This document shows, one piece after another, positions 43,122 to 52,498 of a stretch of 64,000 nt of DNA. The stretch's first letter is position 1. Each line of letters starts with the position of its first letter. The position numbers and the translations under genes were made by a program. The notes below the pieces were generated by a model, which was given only the letters and a program-made list of their open reading frames with translations, did not search any database and was not told the origin of the DNA. Source of the stretch: Acidobacteriaceae bacterium (GTDB taxonomy: Bacteria > Acidobacteriota > Terriglobia > Terriglobales > Acidobacteriaceae); the NCBI GenBank assembly GCA_021323655.1, contig JAJPKO010000015.1:62001-126000 (forward strand), given 5' to 3'.

Positions 43122-44027
43122 ATGATAGCAGAGACACTAAATGCGGCGTTTGGCATTCCTGGAGCTTTCACGCTGAAGGAGGCGGCTCATCACTATGTGC
43201 GGGCAAATATCTCGACAACCAGGGCTGAGGCCGCGATGTATTTGCAAGGTGCGCACCTGGCGCAGTGGCAACCGGCGGGAGAGTCCCCGGTGTTGTTTCT
43301 CGGCACGCGAAGTGCCTTTTCACCGGGAGAGGCGATACGCGGAGGAATCCCGGTGGTCTTTCCCTGGTTTGGAGCAAGAGGCTGCGGTTTGCACGGCTTT
43401 GCGCGAACCTCGCTCTGGGATCTTCAATCGGTCAACCTGAAGGATGACAATCTCGAGATGAAGCTCTCATTGTCTCCGGATACGCGGGCGCGTGCGCTGG
43501 GTTTCGACGGATTCCGGCTCGAATATGCGGTGCGCATAGGACAAAGCCTGGAGCTGGAACTGGTGACGTACAACCAGAGTACGCAGACCATGCACTTCGA
43601 AGAGGCACTGCACACCTATATCGCAGTCGGAGAGATCAGGAGAACTTCGTTGGGCGGTCTGGCCGGGGCGTTGTATCTGGATGCCGCAGATCAATTTGCG
43701 GAAAAGCGGCAGGCAGAAGCGGAACTGCGTTTCTCCGGGCACACAAACTCGCTCTATCCGGATACGGCGGCAACCTGCGTACTTCACGACGAGGTCAATC
43801 GGCGCCTGATCTCAATCGAGAAATCGGGCTCGCGAACTACGGTGGTGTGGAATCCAGGCGAGGAAACCATCGGCAAGTTTCCCGACCTTGGTGCAGACGA
43901 TTGGCACAGATTCGTCTGCGTTGAAACCGCCAATGCGCGCGGTGATGCCATTGCGCTGGCGCCTGGTGCAACGCACAGGATGGCTGCCCGCATTACGGTA
44001 GAACCGGAATACGGTGGCTCACGCTGA
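43122..44027 (+). CDS. Aldose-1-epimerase / hexose-6-phosphate mutarotase family protein
   Basis: A 301-residue beta-sandwich protein of the galactose mutarotase superfamily, closest to the YeaD branch. GGIPVVFPWFGARGCGLHGF near 76 is the branch signature with its His, HFEEALHTYIAVGEI near 167 carries the second His, and TTVVWNPGEETIGKFPDLG near 242 and FVCVETAN near 267 the Glu base. YeaD-type enzymes equilibrate alpha and beta anomers of hexose-6-phosphates. ATG 43122 is chosen as the first ATG in front of the conserved part; a longer reading from 43020 lacks a ribosome binding site. It is the second gene of the GH20 series. Confidence 0.83.
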   Translation: MIAETLNAAFGIPGAFTLKEAAHHYVRANISTTRAEAAMYLQGAHLAQWQPAGESPVLFLGTRSAFSPGEAIRGGIPVVFPWFGARGCGLHGFARTSLWDLQSVNLKDDNLEMKLSLSPDTRARALGFDGFRLEYAVRIGQSLELELVTYNQSTQTMHFEEALHTYIAVGEIRRTSLGGLAGALYLDAADQFAEKRQAEAELRFSGHTNSLYPDTAATCVLHDEVNRRLISIEKSGSRTTVVWNPGEETIGKFPDLGADDWHRFVCVETANARGDAIALAPGATHRMAARITVEPEYGGSR

Positions 44028-44118
44028 TGCGGAGACGAAGGCAGATCAGGCGAAACATTCCACCCGGCGGTCAACAGCCGTTTCTGCCAGCGCCGCCTGT
44101 GAAGAAGGGGTTCGCACG

Positions 44119-45702
44119 ATGGCGACCATGACCTCAGGGATGAGCAATCTTGACTGGGCTGTGCTCTGCGCCTTCTTCATTCTCATGCTTGGGTTAGGTT
44201 TGTGGGCGCGCACCAGGATCAGGAGCGCCAGCGATTACTTCTCCGCTGGCGGGGAGATGCCATGGTGGCTCTCGGGCATTTCACATCACATGTCGGGCTA
44301 TAGTTCTGCGGCGTTCGTCGGCTATGCCGCCATCGCTTACTCGACCGGCTTCACCATCTACGTGTGGTGGGCATCCACCATCACGCTCGCGATGTTGATC
44401 GGCTATTCCATCTTTCCGCCTCGTTGGGCCAAGCTTCGACAAGTGACGGGCATGATATCGCCGCTCGAATATCTTGTGATTCGCTATAACCTGTCTACGC
44501 AGCAAGCTCTAGCCTGGAGCGGCTCGCTGCTTAAGGTTTTCGACGTCGGCGCCAAATGGACGGCAACAGCTATTCTGCTCCATGTATTCGCAGGCGTGCC
44601 GCCGGTTTCCGGCGTGCTGCTCACGGGAGGAGTTACCCTGGCTTACGCGGTCGCAGGTGGTTTGTGGGCGAACGCTATCACTGATTTCAGCCAGTTCTGC
44701 ATTCAACTTGTCGCGGGAAGCTTGCTTCTGGCCGCGGTCCTGAGCCGCCTAGGCGGCATTGCAGCTCTCTGGACCATATGGGATCACTTGCCGCCATCGC
44801 ATGCACATGCCTTCGTCGCACCATACACGCCGCTGTTCGCCGTCTCATTCTTGGTGATTAATACGCTTTCCTATAACGGTGGCACCTGGAATTTGGCGCA
44901 ACGCTTTATCGCGGCGCCCACCGGCAACCAGGCAAAGAAGGCGGCGCTCTTGTCGGCGGGGCTATACCTTATTTGGCCCTTGGTGCTGTTCTTCCCGATG
45001 TGGGCTGGGCCATTACTGACTCCTGTGGATACCAATCCCTCGGATTCCTATGCACTTCTCGTCCTCATGCTGCTACCACACGGGTTGATCGGGCTGGTCT
45101 TGGCCGGCTTGTTTGCGCAGACAATGGCAATGACTTCTTCTGACGCCAACGCCATTTCTGCTGTTGTGGTCCGTGATATTCTGCCCGCTCTGCGCCGCGA
45201 TCGCATCAAACTCAACGATGCATCGCAACTGCTCGCCGGTCGTATCTGCACTTTCGCTTTTCTGGCAGTGAGCATGATCATAGCCATCTTTGCTGACCGC
45301 TTCGGCGGCGTCCTGGGCCTCGTTATTCTCTGGTTCGCCGCGCTCCTAGGTCCGATTGCGGTTCCGATGCTGTTCGGTATGTTGCTTCCATTCCGCCGCT
45401 GTGGTTCCGGAGCAGCACTTGCCGCCTGGTTAGGCGGCATAGTCAGCTTTGCGCTGATCCGATTCGCTTTTCTCGCGCGGATCACTTCTCTTGCGGGCGA
45501 TATGACCACGGCGATCAACGTAGGTGGACCCGTGGTCGTTGCCATGGCGCTCTACGTTCTGCTTGGTGCATTCACTTCCAGTTCAAAGCCTGCGGCAGAT
45601 GCGCTACTCGACAGTATCAATCGGGATTTGATCGCAGACCAGCACCCAAAAGAAACTCAGTTGACCGACGCCGGAAAGAATTCTACGGAGGGATGCGCAT
45701 GA
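44119..45702 (+). CDS. Sodium:solute symporter (SSS family), probable amino-sugar importer
   Basis: A 527-residue permease with about 13 hydrophobic segments. LDWAVLCAFFILMLGLGLWA is the first helix, SASDYFSAGGEMPWW near 35 the typical SSS loop, GISHHMSGYSSAAFVGYAA the helix holding the sodium site, and YAVAGGLWANAITDFSQF near 170 the SSS signature region with Asp. ATG 44119 has AAGGGG nine bases upstream. Its stop overlaps the NagB start. SSS members next to GH20, NagA and NagB genes are known to carry GlcNAc or related sugars, so that is the inferred role. Confidence 0.85.
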   Translation: MATMTSGMSNLDWAVLCAFFILMLGLGLWARTRIRSASDYFSAGGEMPWWLSGISHHMSGYSSAAFVGYAAIAYSTGFTIYVWWASTITLAMLIGYSIFPPRWAKLRQVTGMISPLEYLVIRYNLSTQQALAWSGSLLKVFDVGAKWTATAILLHVFAGVPPVSGVLLTGGVTLAYAVAGGLWANAITDFSQFCIQLVAGSLLLAAVLSRLGGIAALWTIWDHLPPSHAHAFVAPYTPLFAVSFLVINTLSYNGGTWNLAQRFIAAPTGNQAKKAALLSAGLYLIWPLVLFFPMWAGPLLTPVDTNPSDSYALLVLMLLPHGLIGLVLAGLFAQTMAMTSSDANAISAVVVRDILPALRRDRIKLNDASQLLAGRICTFAFLAVSMIIAIFADRFGGVLGLVILWFAALLGPIAVPMLFGMLLPFRRCGSGAALAAWLGGIVSFALIRFAFLARITSLAGDMTTAINVGGPVVVAMALYVLLGAFTSSSKPAADALLDSINRDLIADQHPKETQLTDAGKNSTEGCA

Positions 45703-46478
45703 CAACTTTTGAGAGAGGCATGGCCACTTTCGATATCGCTGAATCCCGCTTTGCAATGGGGCAGCGTGCAGCGGCAGATATTGCACGCGAGATCCGAGTT
45801 TGTCTGGAAAAGCAGGCCGATGTGCGGATTGTTTTTGCAGCTGCGCCGAGCCAAAGCGAAATGTTGGCGGCGCTACTCCGCGAAGAGCGCGTTGATTGGT
45901 CGCGCGTAACGGCGTTCCATATGGATGAATACATTGGATTGCCGGCCGGGGCTCGACAGCGCTTTGGCTTGTGGCTCCGTCGCGCCATCTTCGACCATCT
46001 TCCGTTCAGCGCCGCACACCTGATTGAGCCGGGAGAGAATCCGGAGAGAGCCGCGGAGGACTACTCGGAGAAGCTAAATGCCGCTCCGATCGACATCGTT
46101 TGCTGCGGCATAGGCTGCAACGGGCACTTGGCTTTTAACGACCCTCCCGCGAACTTTGCGGATCCGCTAACGGTTAAGATCGTTGAACTCGATCCGACGT
46201 GCCGTCAGCAGCAAGTGGACGATAAGTGTTTTGCGTCCCTCAAAGACGTGCCGACGCACGCTCTCACCGTGACTATACCGCGGCTTGTTGCTGCAAACGC
46301 GATCTTCTGCTGTGTACCCGGCGCTCTCAAACGTGAGGCTGTTCGCCGCGTCCTATCGGAGCCGGTTAATCCAATGTGCCCTGCGACTGTACTGCGTACG
46401 CATCCGCGGTGCGTCATTTATCTTGATCCCGACTCCGCCGCAGAGACCGCTGAAGTCAAAGCCTTGCAAAAGGCCTGA
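45699..46478 (+). CDS. nagB: Glucosamine-6-phosphate deaminase
   Basis: A 259-residue protein of the NagB/6-phosphogluconolactonase fold. FAAAPSQSEMLAALL near 47 is the phosphate-binding loop, VTAFHMDEYIGLP near 69 carries the catalytic Asp pair, and VCCGIGCNGHLAFNDPPAN near 131 the His-containing signature. Later, KDVPTHALTVTIPRL near 182 is the conserved C-terminal part. It turns glucosamine-6-phosphate into fructose-6-phosphate and ammonia. ATG 45699 overlaps the symporter TGA (ATGA) and has GGAGGG six bases upstream; a second ATG at 45693 lies too close to that site. It completes the cytoplasmic GlcNAc route with NagA. Confidence 0.88.
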   Translation: MTTFERGMATFDIAESRFAMGQRAAADIAREIRVCLEKQADVRIVFAAAPSQSEMLAALLREERVDWSRVTAFHMDEYIGLPAGARQRFGLWLRRAIFDHLPFSAAHLIEPGENPERAAEDYSEKLNAAPIDIVCCGIGCNGHLAFNDPPANFADPLTVKIVELDPTCRQQQVDDKCFASLKDVPTHALTVTIPRLVAANAIFCCVPGALKREAVRRVLSEPVNPMCPATVLRTHPRCVIYLDPDSAAETAEVKALQKA

Positions 46479-46937
46479 TATAGCGTGTGGATATGTACGC
46501 CTCCCCAACAACTTTCCGGCCGACGGCTGGCGACGGGTATTGTTCGATGGATAGGACGCTTTCTCTCTTATGGCGGCCTCTATTGACGATAACTGTATGC
46601 TTCTCAACTAGAATCAGCTCTAAGAATTGGGATTCAACTGACGGTCCGCTTGCAAGAGGCCAAATACGAACAATGCTACGTTCATTGCTCGCCGCTTCGC
46701 TGCGAAACTCCTCTGAATTGCGGTACATCCCGGACCGTCACCCCCATCGCTTTGTCTGGCTGGAATCAAGGCCGCCCTTACTAAGTCGCGCATTGCCGTC
46801 GCGGCATGATAGATCGGTTGCGCCAGGAACAAAGCGTAAAGGACATTGGCAACAAAGCTTTCTGAACTTCCCTTTGTCAGAGTTCGGATATCGCGTATTC
46901 GGCACCGCGGAAGGTGCGCAAATCAGGAGTCAACGGA
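46479..46937. other. 459-base gap before the heparinase-like gene
   Basis: Two antisense-overlapping open frames (46456-46728 minus, 46487-46969 plus) lack ribosome binding sites and recognisable motifs. The heparinase-like gene's ribosome binding site CAGGAG is at 46925-46930. No clear terminator or promoter was identified. Confidence 0.35.
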
Positions 46938-49900
46938 ATGGGAAAGAGGCTCGGCAGTTCTCTAATTAGTATCGTTCTGGTTCTATGCTCCGAGATATAT
47001 GGGAAGGCCGGTCCGCTGCTCGCGACCGCGGGCGATCCGCAGTCTGGCTCGACCCTCACTCACTGGACCTTCAAGGAAGACTTCAACCACGGTATTCCAG
47101 GATGGGTCAGCTATCCGCTGTTTCAGGACGTGGGTTACGATCCCACAATTTATACGAAAGAAGTAAGGGGATCAGCCGTCCTCGTCCGAGATATGGTTTC
47201 AAACGGCGAACGCCTACAGCGGGTGGGGATGATCCGCTCGCTGAAATTTCATATGGGACAGTCAGCTTCATTTCGAATTATCTATGAACTGGAAACCTGC
47301 GGGCAATTGCAGGACCTGCGACTGGTTTTGGGGGACACCAAGAGGCGACGGAATAGCTACGTGCTGCCTTTCGAACCAGGAGCGCACGATGTACGCATCG
47401 ATGGCCGACAACTGGGACTTCCGTCTAATGGCGTCGATGTGGAAACGATCGTTTTAGAAGCAGAAGTTGCGTTGCCTCCTCGAGGGTGCCATAGTCAGTT
47501 AACCCTTCGCGCTCTGCAGATCGATGCGGAGCGCGAAGGGACGCTTTCGCTTCGTGCACCCTCCTTGGATTGGTCGTCGGTTCAGAATATCGCGGTATCG
47601 AAAGAAATTGTAACGCCGGTGCATCCCCTCAACTTAGACCTAGGGCCAGGCGGTACCGCGCGTATCGATATCTATGACGAAGAGGGAATGCACACTCTGA
47701 CCCAGAGCATTCCGGCAGGGGAAGTCAGAGAGATTCAGGTTGCTGCGCCCGGCAAGCCGGGCCTCTATCGAGCTGAGATCAGGAGCGGCCGGGTCAGAAC
47801 AGATTTCAGGTTTCTGGCACTGGCTAGAATACCCGACCATCCTCGAGTGCTACTTCAAGCTTCGCGGCTTGAGCAACTGCGGTCGCAACCAAACTCGAAT
47901 CAACTTCTGACGATTGTTCATCAACGTGCAAGCGACTTGCGCCATCGTCTTACCTACAATACAGATGCTGGAGCGAATATCGAACTCCTCCCAGCCGACA
48001 ACGCCATTCCCGGCCTTGACGAGTTCTACGATTACATCTACAGCTACAGCGACTCCATCGCATTCAACGCCCTCGATTTTCGTCTGAACGGTGATCGACA
48101 GGCGCTGGAGGCAGCACGGCGTGGGCTTGCGACCGTTTCCGCATGGACCACCTGGACACCTCCCTGGTTTGTAGCAAACGGACTCGATACCCACTTCGGA
48201 ATCGGGATCTTCACCGAGGAACTCGCGTTCGGCTATGATCTGGTTGCATCAGAGCTTTCGCAGGAAGAGAAATCAAAGATCGCTGACGCCCTCTGGAAAA
48301 AATCGGTCCTTCCTTCCGTAAACGCATACTTTTTGTACGATCACGTGCCGATCAATGCGACAAACCACCTGGCACACTCCGTCGGTGGAGCTATTGAGGC
48401 CTGCGTCGCGCTTTATGGCGATGACCCAGAGTGGACGGCCAGGTTCGGACCGGCTTTGGCGGAACTGCTGGTGGCGTATGAGCACGTACTCGACGGCCTC
48501 ATTCTCGATGACGGCAGTGAGGACGAACCGGCACGCTATCAGGAATTCGGCATGGAAGGGATGTCTTGGGGCTTGGCGCCGCTCGATGCGCTGGGCATCC
48601 GTCCACGTGGGTTTGCGAAGATGATGCAGAGCTTCTGGTGGCTTCGCTATGCCCAGGTCCGTCCGGGTCTGGTGCTGGATACAGGGGACACCGGGTGGAA
48701 AGTGGCAGAACGTTCAGGATTCGCGTGGGGAGCGGAATTCACTAATGATCCGGCACTCAGGAGTTTTTACGAATCCGCCACAAACTTAAGCCTGAAAAGC
48801 GGGTCCATATTGAGTGGTAAGGGTCCAGGCGGAGTGGGATTGCCCGGGCTTCTTGACCTGCTGTGCTGTACGCGAGACGCCGAGCCCCTTCCATCGCCAC
48901 CGCCTTCGCGCATCTTTGCCGAGCGAGGCAGCGCCATCCTGCGGAGCGGCTGGGGGCCTCAGGACACCGTGATCTCCCTTCGCGTGGGGCCGTGGTTCAA
49001 TCACGAGCACCACGATCAGGGAAGTTTTCTGGTGGCTGCTCACGGTGAAGAATTGGTTTCCGAGGCCGGTTACGCACACTACGACAATGAGACGGATTTG
49101 CATTTTCACGACTTCTTCACTCAGGCGCCTGCCCATAACACAATCATCCTTGACAACGACCCTTTCAGCCAGGAAGACTACGACGGCCGCTATTGGCCGC
49201 CGTTCCAGGATTTCCCTAAGTTTCAGCGCTACGTTCTCTCGCCAGGTATCGACTACCTTTCTGCAAACCTTGCACCGGCGTACCGAGACGGCGATCCGGT
49301 CACGAGATTGACGCGTGATTATCTTTTCCTGAAACCGGACATCTTAGTCGTGCACGACCAGATGGAGGCGCCCGCGCCCCACGAGTACGCATGGCTTCTG
49401 CACATTCCACCGGGAGCACAGACGAGTATGCAGGGTAATCAGGCGTTGATACACGGCAAAGCGGCTTTTGCGGTCATAACCAACGGAGGGGAGAACAGGC
49501 CCTGGAGCCTGGAGCGGCAGCCGATACCGGCCTACGGCACCTATAGCGACTTTGACGGAAAGCCAGTCGAGCCGCGGGAAACTTTTCGACTGGATTCAGC
49601 GCGAGAGAAGGCTGGGCATTTTCTGGTTGGCATGCACTTCCAGGCTGCCGGGGAGGAGTCCACGCCCCTTCAAGTATTTCAAACCACGTCAGGTGAAGGC
49701 TTCCGGTCGCCTGACGGGTCTGCACAGGTGCTTTTCCGCCGCCAAGCCGGAGAGTTGAACTTAGGGGATCTGACGGCTGAAAGCGACGTCCTGGCCATCA
49801 GGAACTCGAATGGCGAGGAAGAGGTCTTCGGTGGGAATCTGAAGGACTTGAGGCGTGGTAAGGACGTGCTCCTTTCCGCTAATCCCGCAACCGATGTCAC

Positions 49901-50093
49901 CATAAGTCAGCCCAGTGCTCCGGTTGAAATCCACGTCTTTTGCTCAGCGAAAACAGACCTGATCGTAAATACAGGAAAAACACCCCGTGAGGTAAGCCTG
50001 GATCGCACGCTGGTAAAGGCTCCGCGAGTCGCGGACTCACTAACTTTCGGTCAATTGGCTAAGGGAGAGCATATCATCAGCATCCGCTACTGA
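46938..50093 (+). CDS. Exported heparinase II/III-family protein, large
   Basis: A 1051-residue protein with a Sec signal (about 1-22, SEIYG-KAG). Residues about 25-200 form an added beta-rich domain (WTFKEDFNHGIPGWVSYPLF), followed by an alpha/alpha toroid (about 300-620: YIYSYSDSIAFNALDFRL, PINATNHLAHSVGGAIEACV) and the heparinase II/III C-terminal beta-sandwich (RVGPWFNHEHHDQGSFLVAA, then GEELVSEAGYAHYDNE). The toroid motif NATNHLAHSV and the HEHHDQG His are typical of lyases acting on uronic-acid polysaccharides (heparin, alginate). Common members have about 600-770 residues, so the N-terminal domain is extra. ATG 46938 has CAGGAG upstream. With GH20, PIG-L and Nag genes nearby a glycosaminoglycan-like substrate is possible. 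Confidence 0.82.
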   Translation: MGKRLGSSLISIVLVLCSEIYGKAGPLLATAGDPQSGSTLTHWTFKEDFNHGIPGWVSYPLFQDVGYDPTIYTKEVRGSAVLVRDMVSNGERLQRVGMIRSLKFHMGQSASFRIIYELETCGQLQDLRLVLGDTKRRRNSYVLPFEPGAHDVRIDGRQLGLPSNGVDVETIVLEAEVALPPRGCHSQLTLRALQIDAEREGTLSLRAPSLDWSSVQNIAVSKEIVTPVHPLNLDLGPGGTARIDIYDEEGMHTLTQSIPAGEVREIQVAAPGKPGLYRAEIRSGRVRTDFRFLALARIPDHPRVLLQASRLEQLRSQPNSNQLLTIVHQRASDLRHRLTYNTDAGANIELLPADNAIPGLDEFYDYIYSYSDSIAFNALDFRLNGDRQALEAARRGLATVSAWTTWTPPWFVANGLDTHFGIGIFTEELAFGYDLVASELSQEEKSKIADALWKKSVLPSVNAYFLYDHVPINATNHLAHSVGGAIEACVALYGDDPEWTARFGPALAELLVAYEHVLDGLILDDGSEDEPARYQEFGMEGMSWGLAPLDALGIRPRGFAKMMQSFWWLRYAQVRPGLVLDTGDTGWKVAERSGFAWGAEFTNDPALRSFYESATNLSLKSGSILSGKGPGGVGLPGLLDLLCCTRDAEPLPSPPPSRIFAERGSAILRSGWGPQDTVISLRVGPWFNHEHHDQGSFLVAAHGEELVSEAGYAHYDNETDLHFHDFFTQAPAHNTIILDNDPFSQEDYDGRYWPPFQDFPKFQRYVLSPGIDYLSANLAPAYRDGDPVTRLTRDYLFLKPDILVVHDQMEAPAPHEYAWLLHIPPGAQTSMQGNQALIHGKAAFAVITNGGENRPWSLERQPIPAYGTYSDFDGKPVEPRETFRLDSAREKAGHFLVGMHFQAAGEESTPLQVFQTTSGEGFRSPDGSAQVLFRRQAGELNLGDLTAESDVLAIRNSNGEEEVFGGNLKDLRRGKDVLLSANPATDVTISQPSAPVEIHVFCSAKTDLIVNTGKTPREVSLDRTLVKAPRVADSLTFGQLAKGEHIISIRY

Positions 50094-50313
50094 ACCAAAA
50101 CGCTCACCACTTTGCCATTCATTGAGAGTATTCCAGTACCAGGGCGATATGGACGACGGAACAAGCCTTGATTTTTGTCTACTCATGGAGTGCGCTCGAT
50201 GAGTCTTTTTCCAATCAGAGTCGCCGCGAGTTTCGGAATCGTGAGATGTCTCGGGTTCAACCTCGGAGATCACTGCTCGAATTCAGATTATCCCGCTTAT
50301 TCGACTTCACTAA
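50094..50313. other. Short gap after the heparinase-like gene
   Basis: No gene, hairpin or repeat is evident in this 220-base stretch. It precedes a start-less coding remnant. Confidence 0.3.
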
Positions 50314-50550
50314 AGAGAATCGCTTAAAGGTCTGCGGCTAGTCCACTACTCGAACGGTGACTACAGAAAGCTCTGGATCTGCGCAAGGCCGTATCCAATT
50401 CACCGCGTCAAGCCAAGAATTGACGATAGCGAATCTAGAGAGCAAGAGAGCATCGCGCAGGATAAAGTGATACGTCTCAAGCTCGACAACGATCGCGCAT
50501 GGATTTCAACCCGCTACATCGCCCCCATCTGGATCACGGCTGCGCCGTAA
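50314..50550 (+). pseudogene. Start-less 3' coding remnant of unknown family
   Basis: A frame of 78 codons begins right after a stop (50311-50313), has no start codon or ribosome binding site, and ends at TAA 50548-50550. Its translation looks like folded protein: LRLVHYSNGDYRKLWICARP, then YPIHRVKPRIDDSESREQES and VIRLKLDNDRAWISTRYIAP. I do not recognise the family. It is best read as the tail of a gene whose front part has been lost. Confidence 0.4.
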
Positions 50551-50768
50551 TCAGCTACTCCACTCGGGGACAGTTCGCAGACCGCGTGCTCATCCACCTG
50601 ATACGGAATTAGGTGAAAAGCACTTGCTCAACGACCGCATGGCCACGTGTCAGTCTCGCGCAGGGCTCAGGATGCTCAAATTCTTACCAATCACCGAGAA
50701 AAGCTCCCACAAGCCATCAAGAAAAGGCTTATCCGACGAGATGTAGCCTAAGCCGTGCGCAGGACGCG
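50551..50768. other. Gap between the remnant and the aminotransferase gene
   Basis: No gene is supported. A plus-strand frame of about 75 codons (50613-50840) runs into the aminotransferase gene antisense and looks like a shadow. Confidence 0.3.
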
Positions 50769-52106
50769 CTATCGAGCGATAAGCGACTGATGAACTTTTT
50801 TCAATGCGCGAATAATATCACCTTCGTCGTGTTCAGTTAGAGACGACGGAATTGCAAGCAGAATGCTCCTCTCAAACAGACTGTCTGCTACCGGACATGT
50901 TCCCTTCGCGTATTCCGCGCGGAGCCCAGCGTTCTCAATAAGATTCCATGGAAATCCAGCCTGATCGACACTCGTCCTCTGAACCAGGCTGACGATGTTG
51001 TAGTAAAGGTGGAAACCCCATTCGGTCATCAGAATATTCGTGATGCCCTGCGGATACGTTACAATGCCCTCGGCCCGAAGGGCTCTATTCACTTTTTGTG
51101 CTGTCTCTGAATCTCTATAGGTCGTGATCAGGAATGGCGATGTGTCTCCAGCCTCGTCAACCACCCTGCGCAAACCGATACCCCGAAGCGATTTAATTGC
51201 CTCCCGGATGCGATATTTGCTGCGATGCATGCTCCCGACGATTTGAGGAAGCTTGGCTAATTGCACACGCAGCACGGATGCGCGGATTTCGTCGAGCCTA
51301 CATCCTTGACCCCACAGGCACAGCTCCGGATCATTCATGATGAGGCGGCCTGCATCATTGCGTGCGTAGCCAAGATCATGACACGCAAAGGCGCGATCGT
51401 AGAGACGCCGGTTATTAGTCACGACGGCACCTCCTTCGCCAGCAGTCATGTTTTTGTTCATCTGGAAGCTGAAGACTCCCATGTCGCCAAAGCTACCAAC
51501 TCGCCTCCCATTGACGGTGCCACCAATGCACTGCGCGCAGTCTTCGAGAAGAAATAGTTTTCGGCGATCAGCGACGGCGCGAATGGCTTCAATGTCGGCC
51601 GCAGCGCCACTCATGTGCACGACGATTATGCCGGTGGTTTTGCTGCTGATCCTCTCCTCCAACGACCTTGGATCGATGCCGAAGGTGTCGTCAATGTCCG
51701 CCAGCACGGGAATGGCTCCGCGGTTGATGACTGCTGCGGCCACTGAGACCCACATGTACGCTGGAACGATCACTTCCTGCCCCGGACCAACACCGAGCGC
51801 TCCTAGGGCGACGTTCAGAGCCGCGGTGCCGCTACTCACCGCTACTACATGCTGTACGCCGAGAAAATGCGCGAACTCCGACTCGAAGGCCTCAACCTCT
51901 CGTTGCAGGGCCACTCCGTAATATCGAAACATCGATCTGCTGCCCACTACGCGGGTTGCGGCTTCAACCTCCTCTACTCCCATGTGGTGCACACCAGGAA
52001 ACTCCAGAGGTAACGCCTCTGTTCTCACCGGCGTTCCGCCGTCGATTGCCAATTTGCTGGCTACTTCGTCACATTCTTCGATTGTGGTCTTTACTTTCTT
52101 TTGCAT
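50769..52106 (-). CDS. DegT/DnrJ/EryC1/StrS-family PLP aminotransferase
   Basis: A 445-residue fold-type I PLP enzyme. VVAVSSGTAALNVALGALGV near 90 is the phosphate-binding region, LLEDCAQCIGGTVNGRRVG near 190 has the cofactor Asp, and FSFQMNKNMTAGEGGAVVTN near 218 the Schiff-base Lys. The family aminates keto-sugars on nucleotides or, in a subgroup, inosose (StsC-like) and AHBA precursors. No nucleotide-sugar genes are near, so a free keto-sugar or keto-cyclitol from the Gfo/Idh enzymes is a possible substrate. ATG 52106 has GAGAG six bases upstream. A promoter at 52213-52240 precedes it. Confidence 0.85.
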   Translation of the reverse strand: MQKKVKTTIEECDEVASKLAIDGGTPVRTEALPLEFPGVHHMGVEEVEAATRVVGSRSMFRYYGVALQREVEAFESEFAHFLGVQHVVAVSSGTAALNVALGALGVGPGQEVIVPAYMWVSVAAAVINRGAIPVLADIDDTFGIDPRSLEERISSKTTGIIVVHMSGAAADIEAIRAVADRRKLFLLEDCAQCIGGTVNGRRVGSFGDMGVFSFQMNKNMTAGEGGAVVTNNRRLYDRAFACHDLGYARNDAGRLIMNDPELCLWGQGCRLDEIRASVLRVQLAKLPQIVGSMHRSKYRIREAIKSLRGIGLRRVVDEAGDTSPFLITTYRDSETAQKVNRALRAEGIVTYPQGITNILMTEWGFHLYYNIVSLVQRTSVDQAGFPWNLIENAGLRAEYAKGTCPVADSLFERSILLAIPSSLTEHDEGDIIRALKKVHQSLIAR

Positions 52107-52212
52107 GGACAACTCTCTTTGGGCTTGCGCAGTAAAGTCGATGCCACCTTGCGATTAAGATCTTTGGAAATTGGCGTCAGAATTCTGCGGCTCAATTCAT
52201 TCCAGTACGCAA

Positions 52213-52240
52213 TATATATGGTATATAATCGAGTCGTCAA
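52213..52240 (-). promoter_or_regulatory. Sigma-70-like promoter for the aminotransferase gene
   Basis: On the minus strand TTGACG (52240-52235) and TATATA (52218-52213) are separated by 16 bases, inside an unusually AT-rich stretch about 110 bases upstream of the ATG at 52106. Confidence 0.45.
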
Positions 52241-52498
52241 TCGGAATATAGTGCTTACCTGAATTATTGGAGATCTGCTCGGGCTACCATGACGATTGCG
52301 AGCTGCGGCGGTCGCCGGGAACTCCCTGCGATTGTCTGTCTGAGGAGTCGATCGGTTTACCTTCCCCAAGCGGTGATGAACTGGAAAGGCTCTCCACTTG
52401 ATCCAGATACCACGCAGAATCGCCACCCGGCTGCAGAGGTTATGCGCACCCCAGGAATCTAGGCAGTTGTGTGAAGACTTGTCGAAACGGCCTGTCCT
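52241..52498. other. Gap between aminotransferase promoter and esterase stop
   Basis: No gene is supported here. With the promoter region it makes a 392-base intergenic space (52107-52498). No strong hairpin was noticed after the esterase stop. Confidence 0.3.

Noticed and set aside
46487-46969. 160-codon plus-strand frame before the heparinase-like gene
   Set aside because: No motif or start signal, and it runs into the true start of the next gene in another frame.
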